Assembly: GCF_014204895.1 (NCBI RefSeq)
Contig: NZ_JACHMF010000001.1
Location: forward strand, 1,116,001 to 1,180,000
Origin: Paractinoplanes abujensis
GTDB taxonomy: Bacteria > Actinomycetota > Actinomycetes > Mycobacteriales > Micromonosporaceae
Direction of reading: 5' to 3'
Length of the DNA stretch: 64,000 bases
Each line of letters starts with the position of its first letter. The first letter of the stretch is position 1. The position numbers and the translations under genes were made by a program. The notes below the pieces were generated by a model. It saw nothing but the letters and a program-made list of their open reading frames with translations, had not been told where the DNA came from and did not search any database. Of the stretch, positions 8,621-18,300 are shown one piece after another.

Positions 8621-9963
8621 CCATCCCGCGCGTCGTGATCGGCGCGCCCGCCTCGGGACACGGCAAGACGACGGTGGCGACCGGGCTGCTGGCGGCGTTC
8701 GCGCGCCGCGGGCTGGCGGTGTCGCCGTTCAAGGTCGGGCCCGACTACATCGACCCCGGCTACCACGCGCTGGCCGCGGGCCGGCCCGGCCGCAACCTCG
8801 ACCCCGTGCTGGTCGGCGAGGAACTGATCGGTCCGCTGTTCGCGCACGGCTCGGCGGGCACGTCGCTCGCCATCGTCGAGGGCGTGATGGGCCTGTACGA
8901 CGGACGCACCGGCGCCGGTGAGACCGGTTCGACGGCTCAGGTCGCCCAGCTGCTCGACGCCCCGGTGATCCTGGTCGTCGACGCGGCCGCCCAGGGCCGT
9001 TCGATCGCCGCGCTGGTGCACGGTTTCCGCAGCTTCGGCAACGTGCGTATGGCCGGCGTGATCCTCAACCGGGTCGGCTCCGAACGGCACGAGGCGATCC
9101 TGCGCGAGGCCTGCGAGGAGGTCGGCACCCCCGTGCTGGGGGCGATGCGCCGGGCCGATGCCGTGGCCGCGCCGTCGCGGCACCTGGGCCTGGTGCCGGC
9201 GGCCGAACGCCGGGCCGAGGCCCGGGAGTCGGTGGACGCGCTGGCCTCGCTGATCGAGGCCTCCGTCGACTTGGCTGAGGTGATGGCGATCGCCCGCTCG
9301 GCCCCGCCGCTGGACGCGGCGCCGTGGTCCCCGCAGGCCCCTTCACCGGTCACCGGCCGGCCGGTGGTGGCGCTGGCCGGCGGTCCCGCGTTCTCCTTCG
9401 CGTACGCCGAGACGGCCGAACTGCTGCAAGGCGCGGGCGCGGAGGTCGTCACCGTCGACCCGCTGCACGACGAGGCCCTGCCCGACGGCACCCGAGCGCT
9501 CGTGGTCGGCGGCGGTTTCCCCGAGGTGTACGCCGCGGAGCTCTCCGCCAACAAGCCCCTGCGCCGCGCTGTGACCGACCTGGCCGCGGACGGAGGCAAG
9601 ATAGTCGCCGAATGCGCGGGCCTGCTCTGGCTCTGCCACACCCTCGACGGCGCCCCCATGTGCGGCGTGATCGACGCGGAAGCCGCCATGACCCCGTCGC
9701 TGACCCTGGGCTACCGCGACGCGGTCGCCCTCACCGACAGCCCACTGGCCCCGGCAGGCACTCGCGTCACGGGCCACGAGTTCCACCGCACCACCGTCCA
9801 CCCCCGCTCGGGCCTGCTGCTCTCCCCGGCCGGCGGCGCGGCTTGGGCCTGGCGCGGCGCCGACCCCGAGGGCTTCGCCACTGCGACGCTGCACGCCTCC
9901 TACCTCCATCTGCACTGGGCCGGAAACCCCGGCTTCGCCTCCCGCCTGGTCGCGGACCTATGA
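8614..9963 (+). CDS. cobB: Cobyrinate/hydrogenobyrinate a,c-diamide synthase
   Basis: 449 residues. The N-terminal dethiobiotin-synthetase-like ATPase domain begins VVIGAPASGHGKTTVATG and continues FKVGPDYIDPGYHALAAGRPGRN. The C-terminal class I glutaminase-like domain carries GGGFPEVYA, the nucleophile Cys in AECAGLLWLC and a His in SYLHLHW. It amidates the a and c side chains of the corrin ring using glutamine and ATP. ATG 8614 overlaps the cobO stop; GTG 8617 is equally possible. It is third in the riboswitch operon. Confidence 0.95.
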   Translation: MVTIPRVVIGAPASGHGKTTVATGLLAAFARRGLAVSPFKVGPDYIDPGYHALAAGRPGRNLDPVLVGEELIGPLFAHGSAGTSLAIVEGVMGLYDGRTGAGETGSTAQVAQLLDAPVILVVDAAAQGRSIAALVHGFRSFGNVRMAGVILNRVGSERHEAILREACEEVGTPVLGAMRRADAVAAPSRHLGLVPAAERRAEARESVDALASLIEASVDLAEVMAIARSAPPLDAAPWSPQAPSPVTGRPVVALAGGPAFSFAYAETAELLQGAGAEVVTVDPLHDEALPDGTRALVVGGGFPEVYAAELSANKPLRRAVTDLAADGGKIVAECAGLLWLCHTLDGAPMCGVIDAEAAMTPSLTLGYRDAVALTDSPLAPAGTRVTGHEFHRTTVHPRSGLLLSPAGGAAWAWRGADPEGFATATLHASYLHLHWAGNPGFASRLVADL

Positions 9964-9987
9964 CAGCCGCCGCCCGCGGCGGTGCTT

Positions 9988-10131
9988 GCTCGGCCGCCCG
10001 CGGCGCTGCCGGCTCGGGTGTCCGCAGCGTTGCCGGCTCAGGTGCGCGCGGTGCTGCCCGCTCGGGTGTCCGCGGCGTGGCCAGCTCAGGTGCGGGCGGT
10101 GCTGCCTGCTCGGGTCTTCGCGGCGTCGCGC
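9988..10131 (+). repeat. Six tandem 24-bp degenerate repeats between cobB and the CobE-like gene
   Basis: Units start at 9988, 10012, 10036, 10060, 10084 and 10108. The consensus begins GCTCGGGTGTCCGCGGCG and alternates with a GCTCAGGTGCGCGCGGTG form. Because 24 is a multiple of three, all frames stay open and encode short octapeptide repeats, but no frame has a convincing start with a ribosome binding site. It is probably a slippage-expanded spacer in the operon. The rest of the 9964-10189 gap shows nothing else. Confidence 0.85.
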
Positions 10132-10189
10132 GTCCGGCCGGCCGTGGCGCGGCGCGGGTGGGTGCCCGGTCGGCCGCTCGTGTAGGCGC

Positions 10190-10594
10190 GTGACGGCGGC
10201 GGTCGGCGTCGGCGCTCGCGGCTCGGCGACCGCGGACGACCTGCGCGCCGCCGTCGGCGCAGCCCTGGTCGCGGCGGGCCTGACCCCGTCCGACGTCACG
10301 GTGCTGGCCACGCTCGATCGCCGGGGCGCCGATGCCCCGGTGCGAGCGCTGGCGTCCCGGCACGGCTGGCGGCTCGTCCTCTTCACCGCCGCCGAGCTGT
10401 CCACCCGTCGGGTCCCGACCCCCAGCAGCGCGGTGGCAGCTGCGGTCGGCACCCCGAGCGTCGCCGAGGCCGCCGCCCTGTGCGCAACCGGCCCGGACGG
10501 CCTGCTCGTCCTCCCCAAACAGGTCTCCCCAGCAGTGACCGTGGCGATAGCCGCCACCCCGGCAGCTGTCAGGCCCTCCCGGGCGGGGCGTTAG
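10190..10594 (+). CDS. CbiG C-terminal/CobE-like cobalamin biosynthesis protein
   Basis: 134 residues, matching a stand-alone CbiG_C/CobE domain. It begins VTAAVGVGARGSATADDLRA, has a central LATLDRRGADAPVRALA block, then FTAAELSTRRVPTPSSAVAAAVGTPSVAEAAAL and a LLVLPKQVS segment, the family pattern. CobE has no firmly assigned catalytic role, while CbiG opens the delta-lactone of cobalt-precorrin-5A. The GTG at 10190 is chosen because homology begins there; the frame is open further upstream only through low-complexity repeat sequence. It ends the cobalamin operon. Confidence 0.8.
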   Translation: MTAAVGVGARGSATADDLRAAVGAALVAAGLTPSDVTVLATLDRRGADAPVRALASRHGWRLVLFTAAELSTRRVPTPSSAVAAAVGTPSVAEAAALCATGPDGLLVLPKQVSPAVTVAIAATPAAVRPSRAGR

Positions 10595-10808
10595 CGTCGA
10601 TGGCGTGGGCGCGGCGAGCGTCAGGTGGCCCGTGGCGACAGCCGCGATCTCGCAGCTGTCAGGCCCTCCCGGGCGGCGCGTTAGCGTCGATGGCGTGGGT
10701 GCGGCGAGCGTCAGGTGGCCCGTGGCGACAGCCGCGACCCCGGGATTGGCCGTTCTGCCCTTCCCGGCGGCGCATTAGCGTCGATCGCATGAGCGCAGCG
10801 AGCGTCAA
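10562..10808 (+). repeat. Tandem triplication of the hydrolase promoter/start region
   Basis: A 90-bp unit beginning GCAGCTGTCAGGCCCTCCCG lies at 10562 and 10652 (almost identical). A third diverged copy (from about 10745) runs into the hydrolase gene. The TTAGCGTCGAT element appears at 10591, 10681 and 10775. In each copy it is followed by a start-like codon and codons for (M/V)-(S/G)-A-A-S-V; the first two copies carry GTG, the third the ATG at 10789. The copies therefore duplicate the upstream region plus the first codons of the gene. Confidence 0.85.
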
Positions 10809-11583
10809 CGGGATCACGATCGACTACGACGACAGTGGGGCCGGGCGGCCGCTGGTGCTGGTGCACGGGCATCCTTTCGATCGCTCGATGTGGCGGCCGC
10901 AGGTTGCGGCGCTGGCCGGGTCGGAGTGGCGCGTGATCACTGCCGACCTGCGTGGCTACGGCGCATCGACGGTGGTGCCGGGCAAGACGCCGCTGTCCGT
11001 TTTCGCCGCGGACGTGGCGGGGCTGGCCGACCATCTCGGGATCGGCGACTTCGTGCTGGGCGGGCTGTCGATGGGCGGGCAGATCGTCATGGAGTGCTAC
11101 CGCCGGTTCCCGGAGCGGATCACCGGGCTGATCCTGGCCGACACCTTCCCCCGGACCGACACGGCCGAGGGCCGCGAGGCTCGCCGGGCGGCGGCGGACC
11201 GCTTCGAGGCCGAGGGCAGCGGGTGGTATGCCCGGGAGAACCTGGCCAAGATGCTGGCGGCCTACAACGTCGAGGCCCTGCCGGCCGTGGCCGGCCACGT
11301 CACGACGATGATGACCGGCGCCCCGCCTGCGGGCGCGGCAGCCGCCCTGCGAGGCCGGGCCGAGCGCGACGACTACCGCGAGCTGCTCACCACTGTCACT
11401 GTCCCGACCCTGGTCGTGGTGGGGCGGGACGACGAGTTCACCCCCGTGGCCGACGCGGAGGAGATGCACGCCCTGATCCCGGATTCCGCCCTGGTCATCG
11501 TCGACGGTGCCGGGCATCTGCCCAACCTCGAGCAGCCCGCCGTGTTCGACGAGGCGCTGGCGTCTTTCCTGGCGAAGCTGTGA
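10789..11583 (+). CDS. Alpha/beta hydrolase
   Basis: 264-residue soluble hydrolase. The oxyanion-hole region is LVLVHGHPFDRSMW, the nucleophile elbow GGLSMGGQ (Ser about residue 98), a likely acid in VVGRDDEFTP and the His in DGAGHLPNLEQP. The length and motif order match the single-domain alpha/beta-hydrolase family (esterases, haloperoxidase-like and lactonase-like enzymes). The ATG at 10789 is supported by the start of homology (VNGITIDYDDSG). Its upstream region is triplicated. The substrate is unknown. Confidence 0.85.
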   Translation: MSAASVNGITIDYDDSGAGRPLVLVHGHPFDRSMWRPQVAALAGSEWRVITADLRGYGASTVVPGKTPLSVFAADVAGLADHLGIGDFVLGGLSMGGQIVMECYRRFPERITGLILADTFPRTDTAEGREARRAAADRFEAEGSGWYARENLAKMLAAYNVEALPAVAGHVTTMMTGAPPAGAAAALRGRAERDDYRELLTTVTVPTLVVVGRDDEFTPVADAEEMHALIPDSALVIVDGAGHLPNLEQPAVFDEALASFLAKL

Positions 11584-11639
11584 GGTTCATGCCGGGACAA
11601 GGAGGCGTGCGAGCCCTCGCGGCGGCCGACCCGCACGCG

Positions 11640-12020
11640 GACATCACTTTCCGTAGTCGTTTCGACGACGACCCGCCCGCCGGCGCCCTTGCGGGGCCCA
11701 TCCGTGCCGGTCAGATGTCCCTCGCCGCCGGAGTCCGTCAGCGCGCCCGGGTTCAGGGTCGAGCCGCGCCGGTCGGGGCGAAGTCCCGATCGAAGACACA
11801 CTGAAGGAGAGGGTGCGCTGTCGATGGCCGCGTCCTCGCTGACATTGAGCGAGTTCGACGTGCGCCCCATCAGCTTGGCCGGCGATCCGGCCGGGCTGAA
11901 ACCGGGCGGCTTGGTGACGGTGTAGTCGTGGGCGGGGGCTCCTGCGGCCGCTGTCATCCCCATCAGCAGGGCCGTGGCCGTGGTTAATGTCCGACGATTT
12001 ACGGTATCGACATGCTTCAC
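11640..12020 (-). pseudogene. Possible decayed gene for a small secreted protein
   Basis: A GTG at 12020 is preceded directly by CAGAGG. It opens a frame with a convincing signal peptide (VNRRTLTTATALLMGMTAAAGAPAHD) and continues TVTKPPGFSPAGSPAKLMGR and SNSLNVSEDAAID. After this the protein-like sequence seems to jump frames (RTLSFSV, then FDRDFAPTGAARP followed by a stop), while the original frame runs on into the antisense strand of the hydrolase gene down to 11373. That pattern suggests frameshifts in a former secreted protein. An intact gene of unusual composition is the alternative. The rest of 11584-12399 holds no convincing gene. Confidence 0.3.
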
Positions 12021-12399
12021 CCTCTGAGAAACCGCCGAAATCGTGCTCCGGAAGGTCGTTCTTAGCGCCTCGGAGGAGAGTGAAATCTGCATGGGCACTC
12101 CACATCGTTCGCCATCTATCGATGGCGGAAAGCAACCGAAAACGTTGCGGTGTAAGGCGTGGAGGCGTTTTCCGCTCTGCCTGCGGTGTGCCCGCGCGCA
12201 CGCGGCGGCCTGCCCGCGCGTTCCATTGAGGACGCGGCGGGCCGGACGGACGGACGGCCGGTTCCGGCGTCACGGAAGTGGCCGTTGAGATAAGTGTGAA
12301 AAATGAGGCGAATAAATCCGCCGAGAATGCATCGGAGGGTTTGTCGAAAGGTGGCGAAAACGAAGGACATTTGCACCGGGGCACGATGAAAATCGACTC
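12021..12399 (+). other. Intergenic region upstream of the giant surface protein gene
   Basis: This roughly 380-bp stretch is visibly less GC-rich than its surroundings, especially 12285-12400, where TTGAGATAAGTGTG and GAATAAATCC are found. This is the likely promoter and leader of the surface protein gene and perhaps of the divergent remnant. The GTG at 12400 has no strong ribosome binding site; nearby purines (GAAGGAC, 12362-12368) lie too far away. No hairpin terminator or RNA family was recognised. Confidence 0.5.
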
Positions 12400-15300
12400 G
12401 TGCTCAGCCTTCGGTCTATTCCGGTCAAGCGTTTCGCCGCGGTGATCGTGCTCGCGCTCGCGCTGACCGTGCTGTGGAATCCCTCCTCCGCGCGGGCGGC
12501 GGCGGGGCCGATCACCACCTCGGCGCAGGGCGCCCGGGTGAACATCGGCCTGCTCGGCATCCTCGGTGTGCCGTCGATCACCTTGGGGCTGCCGGCTCAG
12601 CAGAGCTGGACGACCGGAGGCAGCACCGCCACCAAGACGGATCTCGGCGTCGACCTGCTTCCGGGCGTCAACATCATCAAGGTCGGGGCGATCACGGCGA
12701 CGGCCCAGCCGGCCACCGGCGGCGGGCGGGCCCAGGCCGACGTGGCCGGGCTCAACCTGCTCGGCGTGGCCGGCCCGGCCGACGCCCTCAATCTCGGCGC
12801 CATCAAGACCCAGTGCCAGATGACGTCGACCGGGATCACCGGGCAGACCGACATCGCCAGCCTCAAGGTCCTCGGCGCCACGGTCAATCCGGACGTCAAC
12901 CTCGACCTGGGCAACCTCCTGTCGGGCATCGCCACCGGGTGGATCGACCACCGCACCGCGGACTGGAACAGCAGCAGCGGCCGGCTCGACTACACGATCC
13001 GGGCCGTCGACCTGAAGCTGCTCAAGGGCCAGGGTCCGCTCAACATGATCGCCAACGGCGACGTGGTGATCGCCGAGTCGGTCTGCTCCGGCATCGTGAA
13101 GCTGGGCTCGGTGGCGACCAAGCCGGTGAACCTGGTTCCCGGCAACACGGCGACCCCGCAGGTGACCGTGCAGAACACCGGCGACATCGCCGCGCCGAAC
13201 ACCACGATCACGATCCCGGCCCCGCCGGCCGGCTACACCGTGGGAACGCCGACCGTCACGGGCAGTAACGGGACGGGCTCCTGCTCGGTCGGGGCGAACG
13301 GCGTCGTGACATGCACCAACGTGACTGTCCCGGGCGGCGGCACGGTGACGGTGAACCTGCCCGTCACCCTGGGCGCGACAGCGACGAACGCCGCTGACTG
13401 GTCGCCCACCGCGGGCACCATCACCGCGGTCAGCACGCCGGTCACCGGATCGTCGACGGTCATTCCCGCCTCCGGGTCGGGCTCGCTGGTCGCCGCGCAG
13501 CCCGCGGCCAGCACCGGCGGCTCGATCACGGTCGGCACCCCGTCCGTGCTGACGGCGGGCAAGACCGCCACAACCGCGATCACCGTCGCCAACCAGGGCC
13601 CGTCCACCGCGACCACCACGGTGACCGTGCCGATCGGCAACGCGCCGGCCGGGGTCACGGTCACCTCGGCCAAGGTCGGCTCGACCCCCTGCAGCGTCAC
13701 CACCTCGGCCATCACCTGCTCCGGGGTCAGCGTCCCGGCCGGCGGCACGGCGACCATCAATGTCGCCACCGCGGCCACCCTGGCCGCGGTGCCGGGCACG
13801 GTCTGGACCCTGCAGGGCATGACGGCCAACCTCAACGGCACCCCGATCGGCGGCCAGGGCAAGTTCCTCACGGTCGGCGACCCGGACGTCAACCTGGCCG
13901 GCGGGGTCAGCATCACCCCGGCCAACGGCATCCCGGGCGGCGGCACGGCCACGGCGACCGTACGGGTGGCCAACAGCGGCGGAATCGCAGCCAATCCGAC
14001 CACCATCACCCTGCCCGCCCCGCCCGCCGGCTACACCGTCGGCACCGTGACCACCAGCAACGGCACCGGCACCTGCACGACGACCACCGTCGTCCGGTGC
14101 ACGGGTGTGAACATCCCGTCCGGCAGCGCCAACGCAGTGACCCTCTCGATACCGCTCACCCTGGCCGCCGACGTGACCGCCAACTGGGCCGCCGCGGCGG
14201 GCTCCGAGATCAGCGCGGCCTTCACCGACGCGTCGGGCACCGCGACCGGCACCGCGACCGGCACGATCATCAACGTCACCCCGCGGTCGGCCCTGGGCAT
14301 CACGGCCACCGGCCCGGCCGGCAACACGGTCAACCCCGGCCAGACCACCTCGATGGCGGTCAACGTCTACAACCAGGGCCCGTCCGACGCCCGTAATTCC
14401 GACTTCGTCGTGGTGGCCCCGCCGAACACCACGTTCGGCACGCTGACCGCGCCGACCTCGAACCTGTGCACCAACCTGACCTCGACCACGCTCCAGTGCC
14501 GGATCAGCATGGGCGCCGGCGACCCGGCCGTGGGCCTCACCCTGCCGCTGGTCGTGTCGGCCGCGGCCGCTCCGGCCACCCCGATCACCGGTGGCTGCGT
14601 CAGCCTCGACAACGACAGCGCCTGCGACGGCCCGACCGACAAGGCTCTGCCGGCGATCAACCTGCGCACGCCGCTGTCGTCCCGGCTGACCACCGGCACC
14701 GACGCCGCCACCATCACCCCCGGCACCTCCGGCACCGGCAAGCTGACCCTGACCTCTACCCAGGCCGAGACCGGCGTCACCGTCACGATTCCGACCACCG
14801 GCCTGCCCACGGGCTTCAGCGCCGGGCAGGCGACGGTCGCAGGCGGCGCCGGCACCTGTACGACCGGTGCCGGCGCCATCACCTGCACCGGCGTGACCTT
14901 GACGGCCGGCCAGGCCAAGGACATCTCGGTGCCGATCACCGTGGCCTCCGGCGTGATCCCGCCGCAGGCCTGGACCCCGTCCGGCATCGTCATCGCCACC
15001 GGCGACGAGCAGGTCACCCGTTCCGGCTCGCTGGCCGGCACCGGCACCGGCGACTACACCCTGGTCGCGCCGGCTCTGATCGTGCCCACCGACGGCACCG
15101 TCGAGCCCGGCGGCACCACGTCGATGCAGGTGGCGGTGAAGAACAACGGCCCGTCCGACGCCACCAACGCCACGTTCAGCGTGCGCGCCCCGGCCGGCAC
15201 GACCTTCGGCACCCTGAGCGCCCCGGCCACGCCCATGTGCACCCTGGCCAGCAGCACGGTGGTGACCTGTACGACCACGCTGGCCGCGAACGCCGTCACA

Positions 15301-18300
15301 CCCACGCTGACCCTGCCCCTGCAGGTGGGGGCCAACACCGACCCCGACAAGACCGTCACCGGCGGCTGCGTCGACCTCGACGGCACCCCGGGCTGCGCGG
15401 CGTCCGACACCTCGATCCCGTCGTTCCAGCTCAAGGTGCCGTTCTCGGTGCAGGCCACCGTCACCGCCGACCGCGCCGACGTCACTCCCGGCTCCACCGC
15501 GACCGCCACCCTGCGCGTCGCCGCCCCGCACAACGACCTCTCCGGGGTCAAAGTCACGATCCCGCTCGCCGCGCTGCCGGCCGGCCTGACCGTCACGGGC
15601 CAGACGCCCGCCGGCTGCACCCGCAACGCCACCGCGGTGACCTGCACCGGTCTCGCCATCACCAAGGGCACCACGGCGGACATCGGGCTCACCGTGGCCG
15701 CGACGTCGTCCTCCACAGCCGGCACCGCCTGGACCGCGAGCGGCATCAAGGTCGAGTCGGGCCCCGATTCGATCACCTCGAACCAGGAGCTGGCCCGGGT
15801 CGGCGCGGCCCAGCCGGTGCTCACCGCGGCGATCACCCTGCCGCCGGGCACCCTGCTGCCGGGCGGCACCGGCAACCTCGACGTCGCGGTGAGCAACACC
15901 GGCTTCTCGGACGCCAAGGGCGCCCCGGTCACCGTGACCGCCCCGCTCGGCGCCCACTTCAACCCGCTCAACGGGGCCACCGCCACGACCTGCACCCTGA
16001 GCTCGGACTCGCGCACCGCCACCTGCTCGGTGGATCTGGCCGCGGGCGCCCCGGCGGTGGGTCTCAGCTTCCCGCTGCGCGTCGACGCCACGGCCGCTCC
16101 GGGCTCGACCCTGACCGGCGGCTGTGTCGACCTCGACGGCCAGCCCGGTTGCTCGGCCACCGCCGACAAGGCGATCGCGAGCATCACCGTCGGCACGCCG
16201 CTGCAGCGCCGGCTCACCGTGACCACCACACCGGCCGCCCTGACGCCCGGCCAGAACGACACCGCTCAGCTCACCATCAAGTCGACGACGACGGAGAGCG
16301 GGCTGACCGTCACCATCCCGACCACCGACCTGCCCGCCGGCGTCACCGCGAGCTCGGCCACCGTGCCCGGCGGCACCTGCACGGTCAACGCCTCGGTGAT
16401 CGTCTGCTCGCCGGTGAACCTGCCGACCGCGGGTCAGACCGTCAGCGTCACACTGAACACCGCGTCGTTGCCGTCGACGCTCCCCGGCACCTGGACCGCG
16501 GCCGGCATCACGGTGGCCAAGGGCACTGACACGGCGACCGCCAGCGGCGACCTGGCCGTGGTGGGCCAGCCGCAAGCCGCCGTCACGGCCGACGCCACCG
16601 TGCCGGCCGACGGCACGGTCAGCGCGGGCGGCAACGCCGACATCACGGTCAAGGTGTCCAACGGCGGTCCGTCCAACGCCACGCCGGCCACGTTCGTCGT
16701 GCGGGCGCCCACCGGCACCACGTTCGCCGCGCTGCCGCCGAACACGGCCAGCGTCTGCATCGTGGGCCCGGCCACGGTGGCGTCCTGCACGGTCAACCTG
16801 GCCGCCAACGCGGACACCGGCAACCTGATCTTCCCGGTCGTCGTACCGGCCTCCGCCGACCCGTTCGCCACGATCAGCGGCGGCTGCGTCGACCTCGACG
16901 GCACCGCGGCGTGCGCCGCCAACGACAAGGTGATCCCGGCCATCACGCTGAAGGTGCCGTTCGACCGCCGGGCCGCGATCAGCGCCACGCCGGCCACCGT
17001 CACCCCGGGCGCCTCCGCGACCGTGAAGGTGCGGGCGACCGCCCTCAACCCGGGCGACGACCTGAGCACCGTGACCCTGACCGTGCCGCTGGCCGGCCTG
17101 CCCGCCGGCCTGACCGTGGGCACGCCGTCCCCGGGCGGCTGCGCCAAGAGCGGCGCCAGCCCCGACACCGTGGTGTGCTCCGTCCCCACCATCAGCAGCG
17201 GAACCCCCTTCGAGGTCAGCCTGCCCGTCAGCGCGGCGGCCTCCATGCCCGCCGGGACGACCTGGACCGCCACCGGCATCCGGCTGGCCTCGGGCGGCGA
17301 GAGCGTCACCGCGAACCGGGCGCTCGCCACGACCGGCGCGGGCACGTTCGCGCTGAATCCGACAGTGACGATGCCGAGCGGGTCGATCGAGCCCGGCGGT
17401 GCGGCGTCGATCGGTATCTCGCTGAACAACCCCGGCCCGTCCAACGCGACCAGTGCCAAGATCGCCTACATCGCGCCCGACGGCACCACCTTCGGCACGC
17501 CGACCGGCCCCCTGGCCGCGGGCTGCACCCTGGTCAGCCCCACCCGGATCAGCTGCGACACCAATCTGGCCGGGGGCGCCACCAGTACCCTGACCCTGCC
17601 GATCGTGATCGACCCCAGCGCCGACCCGTCGAAGCCGGTCACCGGCGGGTGCGTGGACGGCAACGCCGACGGCTACTGCACCTCCGACCCGGCTGACCAG
17701 GCGTTCGGCTCGTTCGCGCTGACCGTCCCGTTCACCCAGCGGGTCACGGTGACGACGACACCGGCCACCGTCGCGCCGGGCGCGGCCAGCGGCACCACGG
17801 ACATCCTGGTCAGCAACTCCGGCAACACCGCGCTGAACGGCCTCACGGTGACCGTGCCGCTCCCGCCCGTGGGCAGCGGCGTGACGCTCACCCCGCCCGT
17901 CACCTGCACCATCAGCGGCTCGGACATCACCTGTACGAACGTCTCAGTCACGGGCAGCGGGACCACCACGATCCCGATCACCGTCGACGTCGCGGCCGGC
18001 ACCCCGGTGACCACGGCCTACGCGGCCACCGTGTCGGTCTCCGACGGCACCGCCGCCAACACCGTCAGCACGCGCCGTGTGCTGGCCGGCGCGGGCGCCC
18101 CGGCCTACACCCTGGCGGCCCAGCTGACCGGCCCGCCCGCCGACACGGTGCTGCCCGGGACCACGGCGGAGTTCACCGCGGTGATCACCAACGGGGGCAA
18201 CCCGGCGGCGCTCACGGCACCGGTGACGATCACCGCGCCGACCGGCACCACCTTCGGCACGCTGACCGGCGCGGCCGCCACCGCCTGCACCGCCGTCAAC

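Noticed and set aside
11644..16575. Very long open frame (over 1,600 codons) on the minus strand
   Set aside because: It is antisense to the repeat-built surface protein gene; the repeat structure and GC-rich third positions keep the opposite frame open. Its product is Arg/Gly/Asp-rich with no domain.
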